10,378 nt of DNA from Anaerolineaceae bacterium. GTDB lineage: Bacteria > Chloroflexota > Anaerolineae > Anaerolineales > Anaerolineaceae. Made by a program: the position numbers and the translations under genes. The notes below the pieces were generated by a model. It saw only the letters and a program-made list of their open reading frames with translations, made no database searches and was not told the DNA's origin. The stretch covers positions 1 through 10,378 of the forward strand of contig JAGOIM010000008.1 of assembly GCA_017995665.1 (NCBI GenBank), written 5' to 3'. This document shows positions 1 through 6,832 of this stretch, piece after piece. Position 1 is the stretch's first letter. Every line of letters begins with the position of its first letter.

Positions 1-2
1 AC

Positions 3-341
3 GGACGTTTGGGAGCCTTTGCCAATGTAGAATATGGGCCGAAAGGCATTTGGCTAAGCATGACGGTCCATCCTGATGCAGATGCCCAGGCTTTACTTTC
101 AAGTTTAGTTCAGGAAGTTTCGGATGTCCTTGAGCGGCCGATTTATTTGGCGATTCGTTCCTACCAGCCTCATTTGGAAAACGCGGTGGTGAGAATGGGC
201 TTTGCCGAAAGCGAAAGCCAAATCTTACTTGTGAAGCATTTAGTCTTGAAAAGAGCCTTGGATCCTAATCAGGTAAAGCAGATTTTTGAAACGGGAACAT
301 TTGAGGGCTCAAGACCTTTTTCAGGGGAAAAGAGTAAGTAA
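3..341 (+). CDS. C-terminal fragment of an unidentified protein, possibly GNAT-like
   Basis: The reading frame is open from the first bases of the window to a TAA at 339-341, so the true start lies upstream. A TTG at 9 is unlikely to be the start because the frame continues through it. About 112 residues are visible. They alternate predicted strands and helices, with a WLSMTVHPD stretch, a PIYLAIRSYQ strand, and a later LENAVVRMGF followed by ILLVKH. A strand, then a helix ending in GF, then another strand resembles the end of a GNAT acetyltransferase fold, but no acetyl-CoA binding loop is visible, so this is only a guess. The last 25 residues are polar and probably disordered. No membrane segment or signal peptide is seen. 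It is separated from the next gene by 132 bases and is probably the end of a different transcription unit. Confidence 0.6.
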   Translation, partial: GRLGAFANVEYGPKGIWLSMTVHPDADAQALLSSLVQEVSDVLERPIYLAIRSYQPHLENAVVRMGFAESESQILLVKHLVLKRALDPNQVKQIFETGTFEGSRPFSGEKSK

Positions 342-460
342 GAGGGCGTTATAGCTAAAAGCACTTGCCTCAAAGTTTCAAGCGCAGAATCTTCAAGGCA
401 GGAAGCGATTATGCGTCCAATTCACTTCCAAAAATTAAGTAAAAATTAACGCAAACAGAG

Positions 461-466
461 TAAAAT
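461..466 (+). promoter_or_regulatory. Possible -10 box for a leaderless transcript of the R3H ATPase gene
   Basis: A TAAAAT hexamer lies seven bases before the ATG at 474, in an AT-rich stretch. With normal -10 geometry, transcription would start at about 473, essentially at the start codon. No Shine-Dalgarno sequence is visible between 450 and 473, which fits a leaderless mRNA. No convincing -35 hexamer lies 16-18 bases upstream, so the call is weak. Confidence 0.3.
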
Positions 467-473
467 TATCCAT

Positions 474-2135
474 ATGACAGAAGCAAGACAATTTACCGAT
501 GATATGGCGGAGATGCTTAAAGTATTGCCCGATGAAATCGTGCAACCTTTAATCGAAGCTAATCATTTTGATGACCTGTTGGAAGTGGTGCTCGATTTGG
601 GTCGATTCCCGACTGCCCGTTTTGTCGATCGGGAGATTAAACTTCTCGATCGCCCGGTTGAAGAAGCCGATATCGAAGCGATTACCAAGTCCATCGGTGA
701 TTTTGATGCCGACAACCGTGCCGGGATGGAGCGCACGCTTCATCGTATATCTGCAATTCGCAACCGCCGTGGCAAAGTGGTCGGTTTGACCTGTCGCATC
801 GGCAGGGCGGTTTATGGCACGATTAATATTATTGAAGATTTAATCAATTCCGGTGAAAGCATTTTGATTTTAGGCAAACCCGGTGTTGGAAAAACTACCA
901 TGCTGCGCGAAGCGGCCCGGATTCTTTCTGAGAAAAAACGCGTCGTCATCGTCGATACCTCCAACGAAATTGGCGGTGACGGAGACGTGCCGCACCCGGC
1001 TGTTGGGAATGCGCGTCGGATGCAAGTGCCCAAGCCTTCCCTGCAACACGAAGTGATGATTGAGGCAGTCGAAAATCATAATCCGGAAGTGATTGTGATT
1101 GACGAAATCGGCCGCGAACTCGAAGCCCAGGCCGCCAGAACGATTGCCGAACGCGGCGTCCAACTGGTTGGCACGGCTCATGGTAACGCACTGGACAATC
1201 TTTTGGTCAACCCAACCCTTTCGGATTTGATTGGTGGAGTTTCTTCGGTCACACTTTCTGACGACGAAGCGCGAAGACGGGGTACCCAAAAAACGGTTTT
1301 GGAGCGCAAATCCCCGCCCACTTTTACCATTTTGGTTGAAATTCAAGAGCGCGAACACGTCAAAGTGCATCGCGACGTCGGGGCGGCGGTTGATGGCATC
1401 TTACGCGGTTACCCACTTCCTCCCGAAGAGCGATTTCGCGATAAAGAAGGTCGGGTTAAGCTGGTAAAACAAGCCAAACAAGCCATGCCGACCGTTTCAC
1501 AATCCGTCCGACGAGGGAAAATGGATAAAAGTCCTTTTGACCGAAGCAGCAATTTGCCGCTTGCTCCCCGGCAAGCCAGCAGTGAGGCGGTTTCAGATAA
1601 CTCGACAGCACGCTTTGAAGATTTTTTAGCAGAAGAGATTTTGGATGACAGCAACCCCGGCACAGATCTTTTGGATAAGAAAATTTTTGCCTTTGGCATT
1701 GCCCGAAACCGTCTCTTACAGGCGATTAAAAATATGGCACTACCGGCGGTGGTTGTGAAAAATTTGGACGAGGCAGACATCTTCCTCACACAAAAACAAT
1801 ATTACCGAGACCGATTGGAAACAATCGTCCAGGCAGAAGAACGCGGTTTGCCGATTTTTGTGATCAAATCCAATTCTATTGGACAGGTTGAACAGTTTTT
1901 GGCCGACTATTTTCAACAAAAGCCAAAACAAGTTCGCCTGAGTTTACTTGAAGAGGCCTCTGACCAGGCCGACGAAGCGGTTTTAATGGTGAAAAACGGA
2001 GAGCGTTTCGTTAATTTGCCACCCATGCCTGCTCCGGCTCGCCGTCAACAGCACGAAATTGCCAAAAACGCACAGCTGGTCTCCCGATCTTTCGGGAAAG
2101 ATCCAAACCGCTATGTGCGAATATACAAGGACTAA
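474..2135 (+). CDS. AAA-type ATPase with C-terminal R3H nucleic-acid-binding domain (Ycf45/SpoIIIAA-like)
   Basis: This is a 553-residue cytoplasmic ATPase of the Ycf45-like group, related to the ATPase core of SpoIIIAA and to secretion-type ATPases. Walker A is GKPGVGKTT at residues 134-142, Walker B is EVIVIDEIG at 205-213, and a GTAHG sensor-like motif lies at 233-237. A variable linker at about 335-395 leads to a conserved-looking domain at about 400-480. The end (about 516-553) is an R3H domain with the RxxxH signature (R523, H527) and the typical SRSFGKDPNR...RIY tail, which points to single-stranded nucleic acid binding. The ATG at 474 gives a plausible N-terminus but has no Shine-Dalgarno sequence. 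tmk follows two bases after the stop, so the two are probably co-transcribed. The cellular role of bacterial members is poorly known and the substrate cannot be read from the sequence. Confidence 0.9.
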   Translation: MTEARQFTDDMAEMLKVLPDEIVQPLIEANHFDDLLEVVLDLGRFPTARFVDREIKLLDRPVEEADIEAITKSIGDFDADNRAGMERTLHRISAIRNRRGKVVGLTCRIGRAVYGTINIIEDLINSGESILILGKPGVGKTTMLREAARILSEKKRVVIVDTSNEIGGDGDVPHPAVGNARRMQVPKPSLQHEVMIEAVENHNPEVIVIDEIGRELEAQAARTIAERGVQLVGTAHGNALDNLLVNPTLSDLIGGVSSVTLSDDEARRRGTQKTVLERKSPPTFTILVEIQEREHVKVHRDVGAAVDGILRGYPLPPEERFRDKEGRVKLVKQAKQAMPTVSQSVRRGKMDKSPFDRSSNLPLAPRQASSEAVSDNSTARFEDFLAEEILDDSNPGTDLLDKKIFAFGIARNRLLQAIKNMALPAVVVKNLDEADIFLTQKQYYRDRLETIVQAEERGLPIFVIKSNSIGQVEQFLADYFQQKPKQVRLSLLEEASDQADEAVLMVKNGERFVNLPPMPAPARRQQHEIAKNAQLVSRSFGKDPNRYVRIYKD

Positions 2136-2137
2136 AA

Positions 2138-2761
2138 ATGTTTATCAGTCTTGAGGGCCCGGAAGGCAGTGGTAAGAGCAGTCAGTTACCATACTTAGCA
2201 GAGTATATTGAAAGCCTCGGCTTTAGTGTGGTTAAAACCCGTGAACCGGGTGGAACGAAGATTGGCGACCAAATTCGTGAAGTGTTAGTGCGGATGGACA
2301 ACGAAGAACTGCATCCCCGAACGGAGATTCTGCTTTTTTTGGCTGCCCGGGCGCAATTAGTGGAAGAAGTAATTAAGCCCAGTTTGGCTAAAGGGAAAGT
2401 TATTCTTTGCGATCGCTTTGGGGATTCAACTTTAGCCTATCAGGGATATGGACATGGCCTCGATTTGGATAAACTGCGAGCGATGTTACAATTTGCTACG
2501 AATGGTTTAAAGCCGGACCTTACAATTTTGCTTGACGTAGACATTCTGACCGGGTTAAAAAGGAAGAAAGCCAAAGAAGAATGGAATCGTCTGGACGCTT
2601 ATGAAAGCTCATTCCACGAACGAGTGCGCAATGGCTATCATCAACTGGCTCAGGAAGAGCCGGAGCGTTGGCGGATTGTGGATGCTTCTCAGCCGGCAGA
2701 CTTGGTGCAAAGCCAGCTTAGAACCTTGGTGCGGAATGCCCTTCTGCAGGATGTAAAATAA
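2138..2761 (+). CDS. tmk: Thymidylate kinase (dTMP kinase)
   Basis: The enzyme phosphorylates dTMP to dTDP using ATP, the step that both the de novo and salvage routes of dTTP synthesis share. It is 207 residues, the usual bacterial size. The P-loop GPEGSGKSS is at residues 7-15, REPGG at 35-39 contacts the nucleotide monophosphate, and the DR motif is at 92-93 within CDRFGDSTLAYQGYG. LLDV at 131-134 is followed by a lysine/arginine-rich LID segment (about 140-151), and then FHERVRNGY, all typical of the family. The ATG at 2138 is preceded by AAGGA at 2127-2131 with a six-base spacer. It sits two bases after the R3H ATPase stop, so it is likely translated from the same mRNA. No family residue appears to be missing. 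Confidence 0.96.
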   Translation: MFISLEGPEGSGKSSQLPYLAEYIESLGFSVVKTREPGGTKIGDQIREVLVRMDNEELHPRTEILLFLAARAQLVEEVIKPSLAKGKVILCDRFGDSTLAYQGYGHGLDLDKLRAMLQFATNGLKPDLTILLDVDILTGLKRKKAKEEWNRLDAYESSFHERVRNGYHQLAQEEPERWRIVDASQPADLVQSQLRTLVRNALLQDVK

Positions 2762-2766
2762 ATGTT

Positions 2767-2796
2767 TGCAACAGCGAAGCAGAAAGCTTCGTTGCA
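2767..2796 (+). other. Bulged hairpin between tmk and the lipoprotein gene
   Basis: TGCAAC (2767-2772) and GAAGC (2776-2780) pair with GCTTC (2786-2790) and GTTGCA (2791-2796). This gives an 11-bp stem with a three-base bulge and an AGAAA loop. It is not followed by a T run, so it is a poor intrinsic terminator. It could be an mRNA processing or stability element, or partly attenuate the operon. It lies directly upstream of the ribosome binding site AAAGGA (2799-2804) of the next gene. Confidence 0.5.
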
Positions 2797-2811
2797 TGAA
2801 AGGATTTTCTA

Positions 2812-4125
2812 ATGAAGAAATATACAAAATACCTATGGGTTTTTCTCGTTTTCGCAATGGTACTGGGTGCCTGTGAAGTTATCGAGGCAACTCCGCCGGT
2901 TGTGGAAGAACCCACGGCTGTTATAGAACCTACTCTTGAAGACTCAGAGGCTGAAACTCCAATTGAACCAACCGAACCTTTGCCTATCGTCGATGCAGAA
3001 GGCAAAATGGTTTGTACCGTTGATGGAGCGCTCTTCCCCGAGCTCACTCCTGAACAAGAAGAACAAATTTCGGTTTTTCCTGAAGTTAGCGATGATGAAT
3101 GGTCGATTGGTCCCAAAGACGCAACACTGACGATTGTTGAATACACCGATTTCTTCTGCCCCTATTGCGGTGTTGCTTTTACAGAATTTGAAAAACTGCT
3201 TGAGAATCATGGCGATGAAGTTCGTCTGGTTTATCGTGCTTTACCTTTGGATTCTCTCCATCCCACCGCACCTTTGGCTGCCTATGCTGCCGAAGCCTCC
3301 GGACGACAAGGAAAATTCTGGGAGATGTATCGTGCAATTTTCAACGATCAGGGAAATCTTGCCCAATTAACTGCGGAAGAATTGACTGAATCGCTGATGA
3401 CCACAGCTGAAGAAGAACTTGAGTTAGACATGGACCAATTCAAAGCTGATTTTGAAAGCGAAGAACTTCGCCAAAAAATCACCGACGGTCAAACCGAAGC
3501 ATTTGAGGCCGGAATTAATGGCACCCCTACCGTTTTGCTCAACCGTCGCCCGATTGACACCCGCTCTATTCCTTATTTTGGCAGTTTCATTGAAGTGATG
3601 AAAGCCGAAGAAGGTATGGTTTTCGAATGTCCTCCCTTTGTTATTGATCAGGATAAAGAATATACCGCCACGATTGAAACCGAAAATGGCGAGATGGTTT
3701 TGGAACTTTACCCCAAACAAGCACCCCTGGCAGTTAACTCCTTTGTCTATTTGGCTCGTGAGGGCTTTTATGATGGCGTAACTTTCCACAGAGTTTTCCA
3801 TGACTTTATGGCTCAAAGCGGTGACCCAAGCGGCACTGGCATGGGCGGTGCAGGTTATCGCTATCGCGAAGAGATTGTGCCAGAATTAACCTATGACGAA
3901 CCTTACATGCTGGGTGTTGCCAGAACACAAGAAGAAGGAACAAGCGGAAGCCAATTCTTTATTACTTACGTCCCTGTTTCTCAATTGAATGGTGGTTATA
4001 CCATCTTTGGTAAACTGATTGATGGCATTGATGTCTTAGAAAAGATTACTGAACGTGATTCTGATAGCAATCCCGATTTACCGATCGGCGATAAGATTAT
4101 CAAAATTACGATTAACGAAAAATAG
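2812..4125 (+). CDS. Lipoprotein fusing a DsbA-like thioredoxin domain to a cyclophilin-type peptidyl-prolyl isomerase
   Basis: This 437-residue extracytoplasmic protein carries two folding activities. A basic N-terminus and hydrophobic core end in a lipobox, LGAC, with the lipidated cysteine at 21. A Glu/Pro/Thr-rich tether (about 24-60) follows. The DsbA-like domain (about 85-265) has the CPYC active site at 116-119 and a GTPT cis-proline loop at 237-240. The cyclophilin domain (about 283-435) has FHR at 325-327, a QSGDPSGTG stretch at 335-343 and SGSQFFI at 378-384, all typical of the active site. The predicted roles are disulfide formation or isomerisation and proline isomerisation on exported proteins at the outer face of the membrane. 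Start: ATG after AAAGGA (2799-2804) with a seven-base spacer. Cysteines 68 and 273 lie outside the active site. The stop overlaps the GTG of the PrsW gene by one base. Both domain calls are strong; the redox direction is not known. Confidence 0.92.
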   Translation: MKKYTKYLWVFLVFAMVLGACEVIEATPPVVEEPTAVIEPTLEDSEAETPIEPTEPLPIVDAEGKMVCTVDGALFPELTPEQEEQISVFPEVSDDEWSIGPKDATLTIVEYTDFFCPYCGVAFTEFEKLLENHGDEVRLVYRALPLDSLHPTAPLAAYAAEASGRQGKFWEMYRAIFNDQGNLAQLTAEELTESLMTTAEEELELDMDQFKADFESEELRQKITDGQTEAFEAGINGTPTVLLNRRPIDTRSIPYFGSFIEVMKAEEGMVFECPPFVIDQDKEYTATIETENGEMVLELYPKQAPLAVNSFVYLAREGFYDGVTFHRVFHDFMAQSGDPSGTGMGGAGYRYREEIVPELTYDEPYMLGVARTQEEGTSGSQFFITYVPVSQLNGGYTIFGKLIDGIDVLEKITERDSDSNPDLPIGDKIIKITINEK

Positions 4126-5285
4126 TGAACCAACAGACAATAAAAGATCAAACCAGCCCACGCTGGATGCATTGGCTCAACCTGATTTTTAATAGTCTGG
4201 TGGTTATTGGTGCTGGTTTGATGGTTGGCTTCTTGCTGTTTGCAACGGCAGATGCCTCTGTAAATGAAGTCACAGAATTGATAGAAAACCGAACCGTATA
4301 CCTTTTGGCATACGTGTTCGGTTTTGTGTTTTTGGTGGGAATCTTCGCGATCGTCGGAAGCATTCGCAGATTAAGGGGCAAGTCAAATTCGATCAAACCG
4401 CAATTCATAAATGGAATTATTGGCTCGCTTGTTTTGCTCGGGATTCTTTTGATTGTCCTGGAACAATTCTTTAACTATCCGGACTGGCTCTATGGCCTGG
4501 CAACTTTTTTGGCTGTCTTGGCTCCTGCCCTATTCTTCCTGAAGTTATTCAGCGGCAGGTTGCTGGGGAAGCATTTCGGAAGAGATGCCTCGGTTATAAG
4601 CTTTACCGCGAATTTTTCCTTGCCTTATATCATGATTATTCAGGTTCTGCTGGCTGTCATCGGGGTTTTTATCGGGATGATGGTTTTTCTGCCGAACATA
4701 ATCAATAATTCGACAGTTATGCCAGATTTGGAACAGCTGCTTGCTTCGCCCGCATTGATTATCTTTGTGGCGGTTGTTTTGGTGGCTGTAATTGCACCAA
4801 TTACCGAAGAGCTTTTTAAGACCCTTGCAGTTTGGCCCTTGCTTGGTCGAAAGCTAAGTGCGAGCGAAGGCTATTTGGCAGGGATGATGAGTGGTTTTGC
4901 CTTTGCAGTACTCGAAGGCGGACTCTATGCCACTCAACTGGCTCTTATCGGTGATGGCGATTTGACAGCTGTCCTGTTTGGGCGAATGGGCGGCACCTTG
5001 ATACACATGTTCAACGGTGCGCTGATTGGCTGGGCTTTAGCCAAAGGCAGGCAAGACCGCAACCATGCCCGAACAATTGTGATTTACGTTATTACTATGG
5101 CGATTCATGCTTTATGGAATTTGATAGCAGTCTTTACCCAGACAATCCCTGCACTTTTAGAACGAAACGTCAATGAACTGCTTTCGACTGGGCTGTTGCT
5201 CGGCATGTCAATCGTACTTTTCCTTGCTTTCGTTATCCTCTCACGAAATGTCTTCAAAGAAAACAAAATAAATGAGGAAAATTAA
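4125..5285 (+). CDS. PrsW-family intramembrane metalloprotease (M82)
   Basis: This 386-residue multi-pass membrane protein has about eight to ten hydrophobic segments, the first at about 20-40. The second half carries the PrsW/CAAX-protease-like motifs: TEELFK with E228 and E229, FAFAVLE with E264, an R-x6-H pair at R287 and H294 (RMGGTLIHMFNG), and HALWN with H328. These acidic and histidine residues are the expected metal-binding and catalytic positions inside the membrane. In Bacillus subtilis PrsW makes the site-1 cut in the anti-sigma factor RsiW; the substrate here is unknown. The N-terminal half (1-200) is an extra membrane region of unassigned role. The start is GTG at 4125, overlapping the previous stop (TAGTG). 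No Shine-Dalgarno sequence is visible, so termination-reinitiation coupling is likely. An in-frame ATG at 4167 is an alternative. The stop overlaps the next ATG (TAATG). Confidence 0.85.
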   Translation: MNQQTIKDQTSPRWMHWLNLIFNSLVVIGAGLMVGFLLFATADASVNEVTELIENRTVYLLAYVFGFVFLVGIFAIVGSIRRLRGKSNSIKPQFINGIIGSLVLLGILLIVLEQFFNYPDWLYGLATFLAVLAPALFFLKLFSGRLLGKHFGRDASVISFTANFSLPYIMIIQVLLAVIGVFIGMMVFLPNIINNSTVMPDLEQLLASPALIIFVAVVLVAVIAPITEELFKTLAVWPLLGRKLSASEGYLAGMMSGFAFAVLEGGLYATQLALIGDGDLTAVLFGRMGGTLIHMFNGALIGWALAKGRQDRNHARTIVIYVITMAIHALWNLIAVFTQTIPALLERNVNELLSTGLLLGMSIVLFLAFVILSRNVFKENKINEEN

Positions 5286-6016
5286 TGTCCGAATTGAAAA
5301 AGTACGTGGAAACAAGCGTTTTCCGTCAAAATCTTCTGAAGGTGCTTCAATGGATTGTAAAACTTGTAGCAAACCTCGAGGTTGAAGGTGCCGAAAATTT
5401 ACCGGAAAGCGGTGCTTATCTGGTGACAACCAACCATATCAGCCTTCTGGACCCGCCGTTTTTGATGTTGGCTACAAAACGGAAAGACATTACCGCCATG
5501 GTCGCGAGCAAATACGAAAAAACCCCTCTTATTAGTTGGTTTCTCAAAAAAGTTGGCGTAATTTGGATTAACCGTGAGGGTTCTGACTTTCAAGCTTTTC
5601 GCCAGGCAACTGATTTTTTGAAAAGTGGAGGTAGCCTTGGGATTGCACCGGAAGGAACACGTTCAAAAACCGGCAATTTGATAGAAGGAAAACCCGGCAG
5701 TGTGCTCTTGGCGTTGAAAGCTAATGTTCAGATTATTCCTGCAACTGTTTTGGGCCCGGCAGATTTGAAAAAAAATATTTTGCGTTTAAGGAAAACGAAT
5801 GTCAAAGTGATTTTTGGCAAGGCCTATTCCCTGGTTCAACCGAAAGAAGGCGAAAGCCCAAAAGATGTTCTCGACCAGAATTTGACGGAAATCATGTGTC
5901 AAATTGCAGCGCTTTTGCCTGAAGAACGTAGAGGTTTCTACCGTGACAACCCAAGATTAAAGGTAATATTAGCAAAACAAAATGCAGCCAGTTCTGCAGA
6001 AATGGAGCTTTCATGA
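5285..6016 (+). CDS. plsC: 1-acyl-sn-glycerol-3-phosphate acyltransferase (PlsC-type)
   Basis: The predicted reaction is transfer of an acyl chain to lysophosphatidic acid to make phosphatidic acid, the second acylation of phospholipid synthesis, at the inner face of the membrane. The protein is 243 residues, the family's usual size. Block I is NHISLLDPP (residues 50-58) with the catalytic H51 and D56. Block II is GVIWINRE (91-98), block III is PEGTR (122-126), and block IV is IPATVLG (151-157). The N-terminal region (about 18-31) is amphipathic or hydrophobic and may anchor it. The start codon overlaps the PrsW stop by one base and is preceded by GAGG at about 5274-5277. The end overlaps the rhomboid ATG by four bases. 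Other members of this superfamily use different acyl acceptors, so the substrate is inferred. Confidence 0.93.
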   Translation: MSELKKYVETSVFRQNLLKVLQWIVKLVANLEVEGAENLPESGAYLVTTNHISLLDPPFLMLATKRKDITAMVASKYEKTPLISWFLKKVGVIWINREGSDFQAFRQATDFLKSGGSLGIAPEGTRSKTGNLIEGKPGSVLLALKANVQIIPATVLGPADLKKNILRLRKTNVKVIFGKAYSLVQPKEGESPKDVLDQNLTEIMCQIAALLPEERRGFYRDNPRLKVILAKQNAASSAEMELS

Positions 6017-6696
6017 TTCCTGTTCGCGATACAATCAAGACGCACCGAAAACCGGTCGTCAATTATATTTTAATTGGTATTAATGTAGTAGTATTTTTAT
6101 GGATGTTTTTGAACTCCGGAAGAATTGACCAGATTTATGACCAGTATGCTTTGGTTCCGGCAAGTTTTAGCAATGGGATAAACCTAAAAAGTATTATGAA
6201 TATCTTCACCAGCATGTTTATGCATGGCGGATGGATGCATCTTATCAGCAACATGCTCTACCTCTGGATTTTTGGCGACAACATTGAAGACCGTCTTGGA
6301 TCCGGACTCTATATAGCTTTTTACCTTCTTGGTGGGGTTGCGGCGGCCGGCTTGCAAATTTTGATTAATCCTTCTTCTACCATTCCAATGGTTGGAGCCA
6401 GTGGTGCGATTGCGGCGGTTTTAGGCGCTTATTTGGTACTCTATCCCACCAGCCGAGTCTACACTTTCATTCCGCTTGGTTTTTTTGCCAGGTTAACCCT
6501 CGTTCCCGCCGTTTTGGTTTTGGGAATGTGGTTCGTCTTGCAATTAATCAACGGGGTAGGCTCCTTAGGCATTGCAGACAGTGGCGGCACGGCTTATTTT
6601 GCTCATATCGGAGGTTTCCTTTTTGGCTTGTTAATTGGCTATTTGTCCAAAAAACGGACCCCCGATCCTCAACCGGCACCACCGATGTGGAGTTGA
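6013..6696 (+). CDS. Rhomboid-family intramembrane serine protease
   Basis: This 227-residue polytopic protein would cleave transmembrane substrates within the bilayer. It begins with a short basic cytoplasmic N-terminus (MIPVRDTIK) and has about six membrane helices. The catalytic serine is S130 in GASGAI (128-133), and the histidine is H198 in AHIGGFLFG (197-205). HLISNM at 76-81 supplies the conserved H76 and N80 near the active site, and FMHGGWMHL (69-77) is the usual sequence just before them. The C-terminus is short, polar and proline-rich (about 212-227). The start ATG overlaps the plsC stop (ATGA), implying coupling. It is the last gene of the envelope block, ending 136 bases before greA, and no hairpin terminator is apparent directly after it. 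The protein substrate cannot be deduced. Confidence 0.93.
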   Translation: MIPVRDTIKTHRKPVVNYILIGINVVVFLWMFLNSGRIDQIYDQYALVPASFSNGINLKSIMNIFTSMFMHGGWMHLISNMLYLWIFGDNIEDRLGSGLYIAFYLLGGVAAAGLQILINPSSTIPMVGASGAIAAVLGAYLVLYPTSRVYTFIPLGFFARLTLVPAVLVLGMWFVLQLINGVGSLGIADSGGTAYFAHIGGFLFGLLIGYLSKKRTPDPQPAPPMWS

Positions 6697-6714
6697 ATTG
6701 TCAGTTTACTTTTA

Positions 6715-6744
6715 TTCTTGATTAATATGAATTCATAGTATAAT
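6715..6744 (+). promoter_or_regulatory. Promoter upstream of greA
   Basis: A perfect TATAAT -10 box lies at 6739-6744 in an AT-rich stretch. The -35 is less clear: TTCTTG (6715-6720, 18-base spacer) and TTGATT (6718-6723, 15-base spacer) are candidates. Transcription would start near 6751, leaving an untranslated leader of about 80 bases before greA. It lies in the gap after the rhomboid gene and probably opens a new transcription unit. Confidence 0.6.
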
Positions 6745-6750
6745 ATGCCT

Positions 6751-6832
6751 CTGGCGTTAAGAAGGTTTCAACCTCCGAGGCGCATTTTGTGTTTATCCCG
6801 CTTGGGAAGCAATTTTTAATAAAGGAAGTGTT
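6751..6832 (+). promoter_or_regulatory. greA 5' leader with short hairpins
   Basis: The predicted leader is about 82 bases. It contains two small overlapping inverted repeats: TCCC/GGGA (6796-6799 with 6804-6807) and GCTT/AAGC (6800-6803 with 6807-6810). The second is followed by AATTTTTAAT. The stems are short (four base pairs), so a regulatory role such as attenuation is possible but weakly supported. AAAGGA at 6821-6826 is a good ribosome binding site, six bases before the ATG at 6833. Confidence 0.35.

Noticed and set aside
361..405. Inverted repeat TGCCT/AGGCA after the first gene
   Set aside because: Only five base pairs with a 25-base loop and no T tract; not convincing as a terminator.
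870..1370. 166-codon open frame on the minus strand
   Set aside because: It lies wholly opposite the Walker A/B region of the R3H ATPase, shows no recognisable motifs, and is best explained as a codon-bias shadow.
3600..3660. Possible artificial join between two genes in the DsbA-cyclophilin frame
   Set aside because: The frame is continuous with normal codon use, and there is no ribosome binding site with a fitting start at the domain boundary. A true fusion is the simpler reading.
3424..3816. 130-codon open frame on the minus strand
   Set aside because: It is antisense to the DsbA/cyclophilin junction, has a low-complexity Phe/Asn/Gly-rich composition, and has no start signals.
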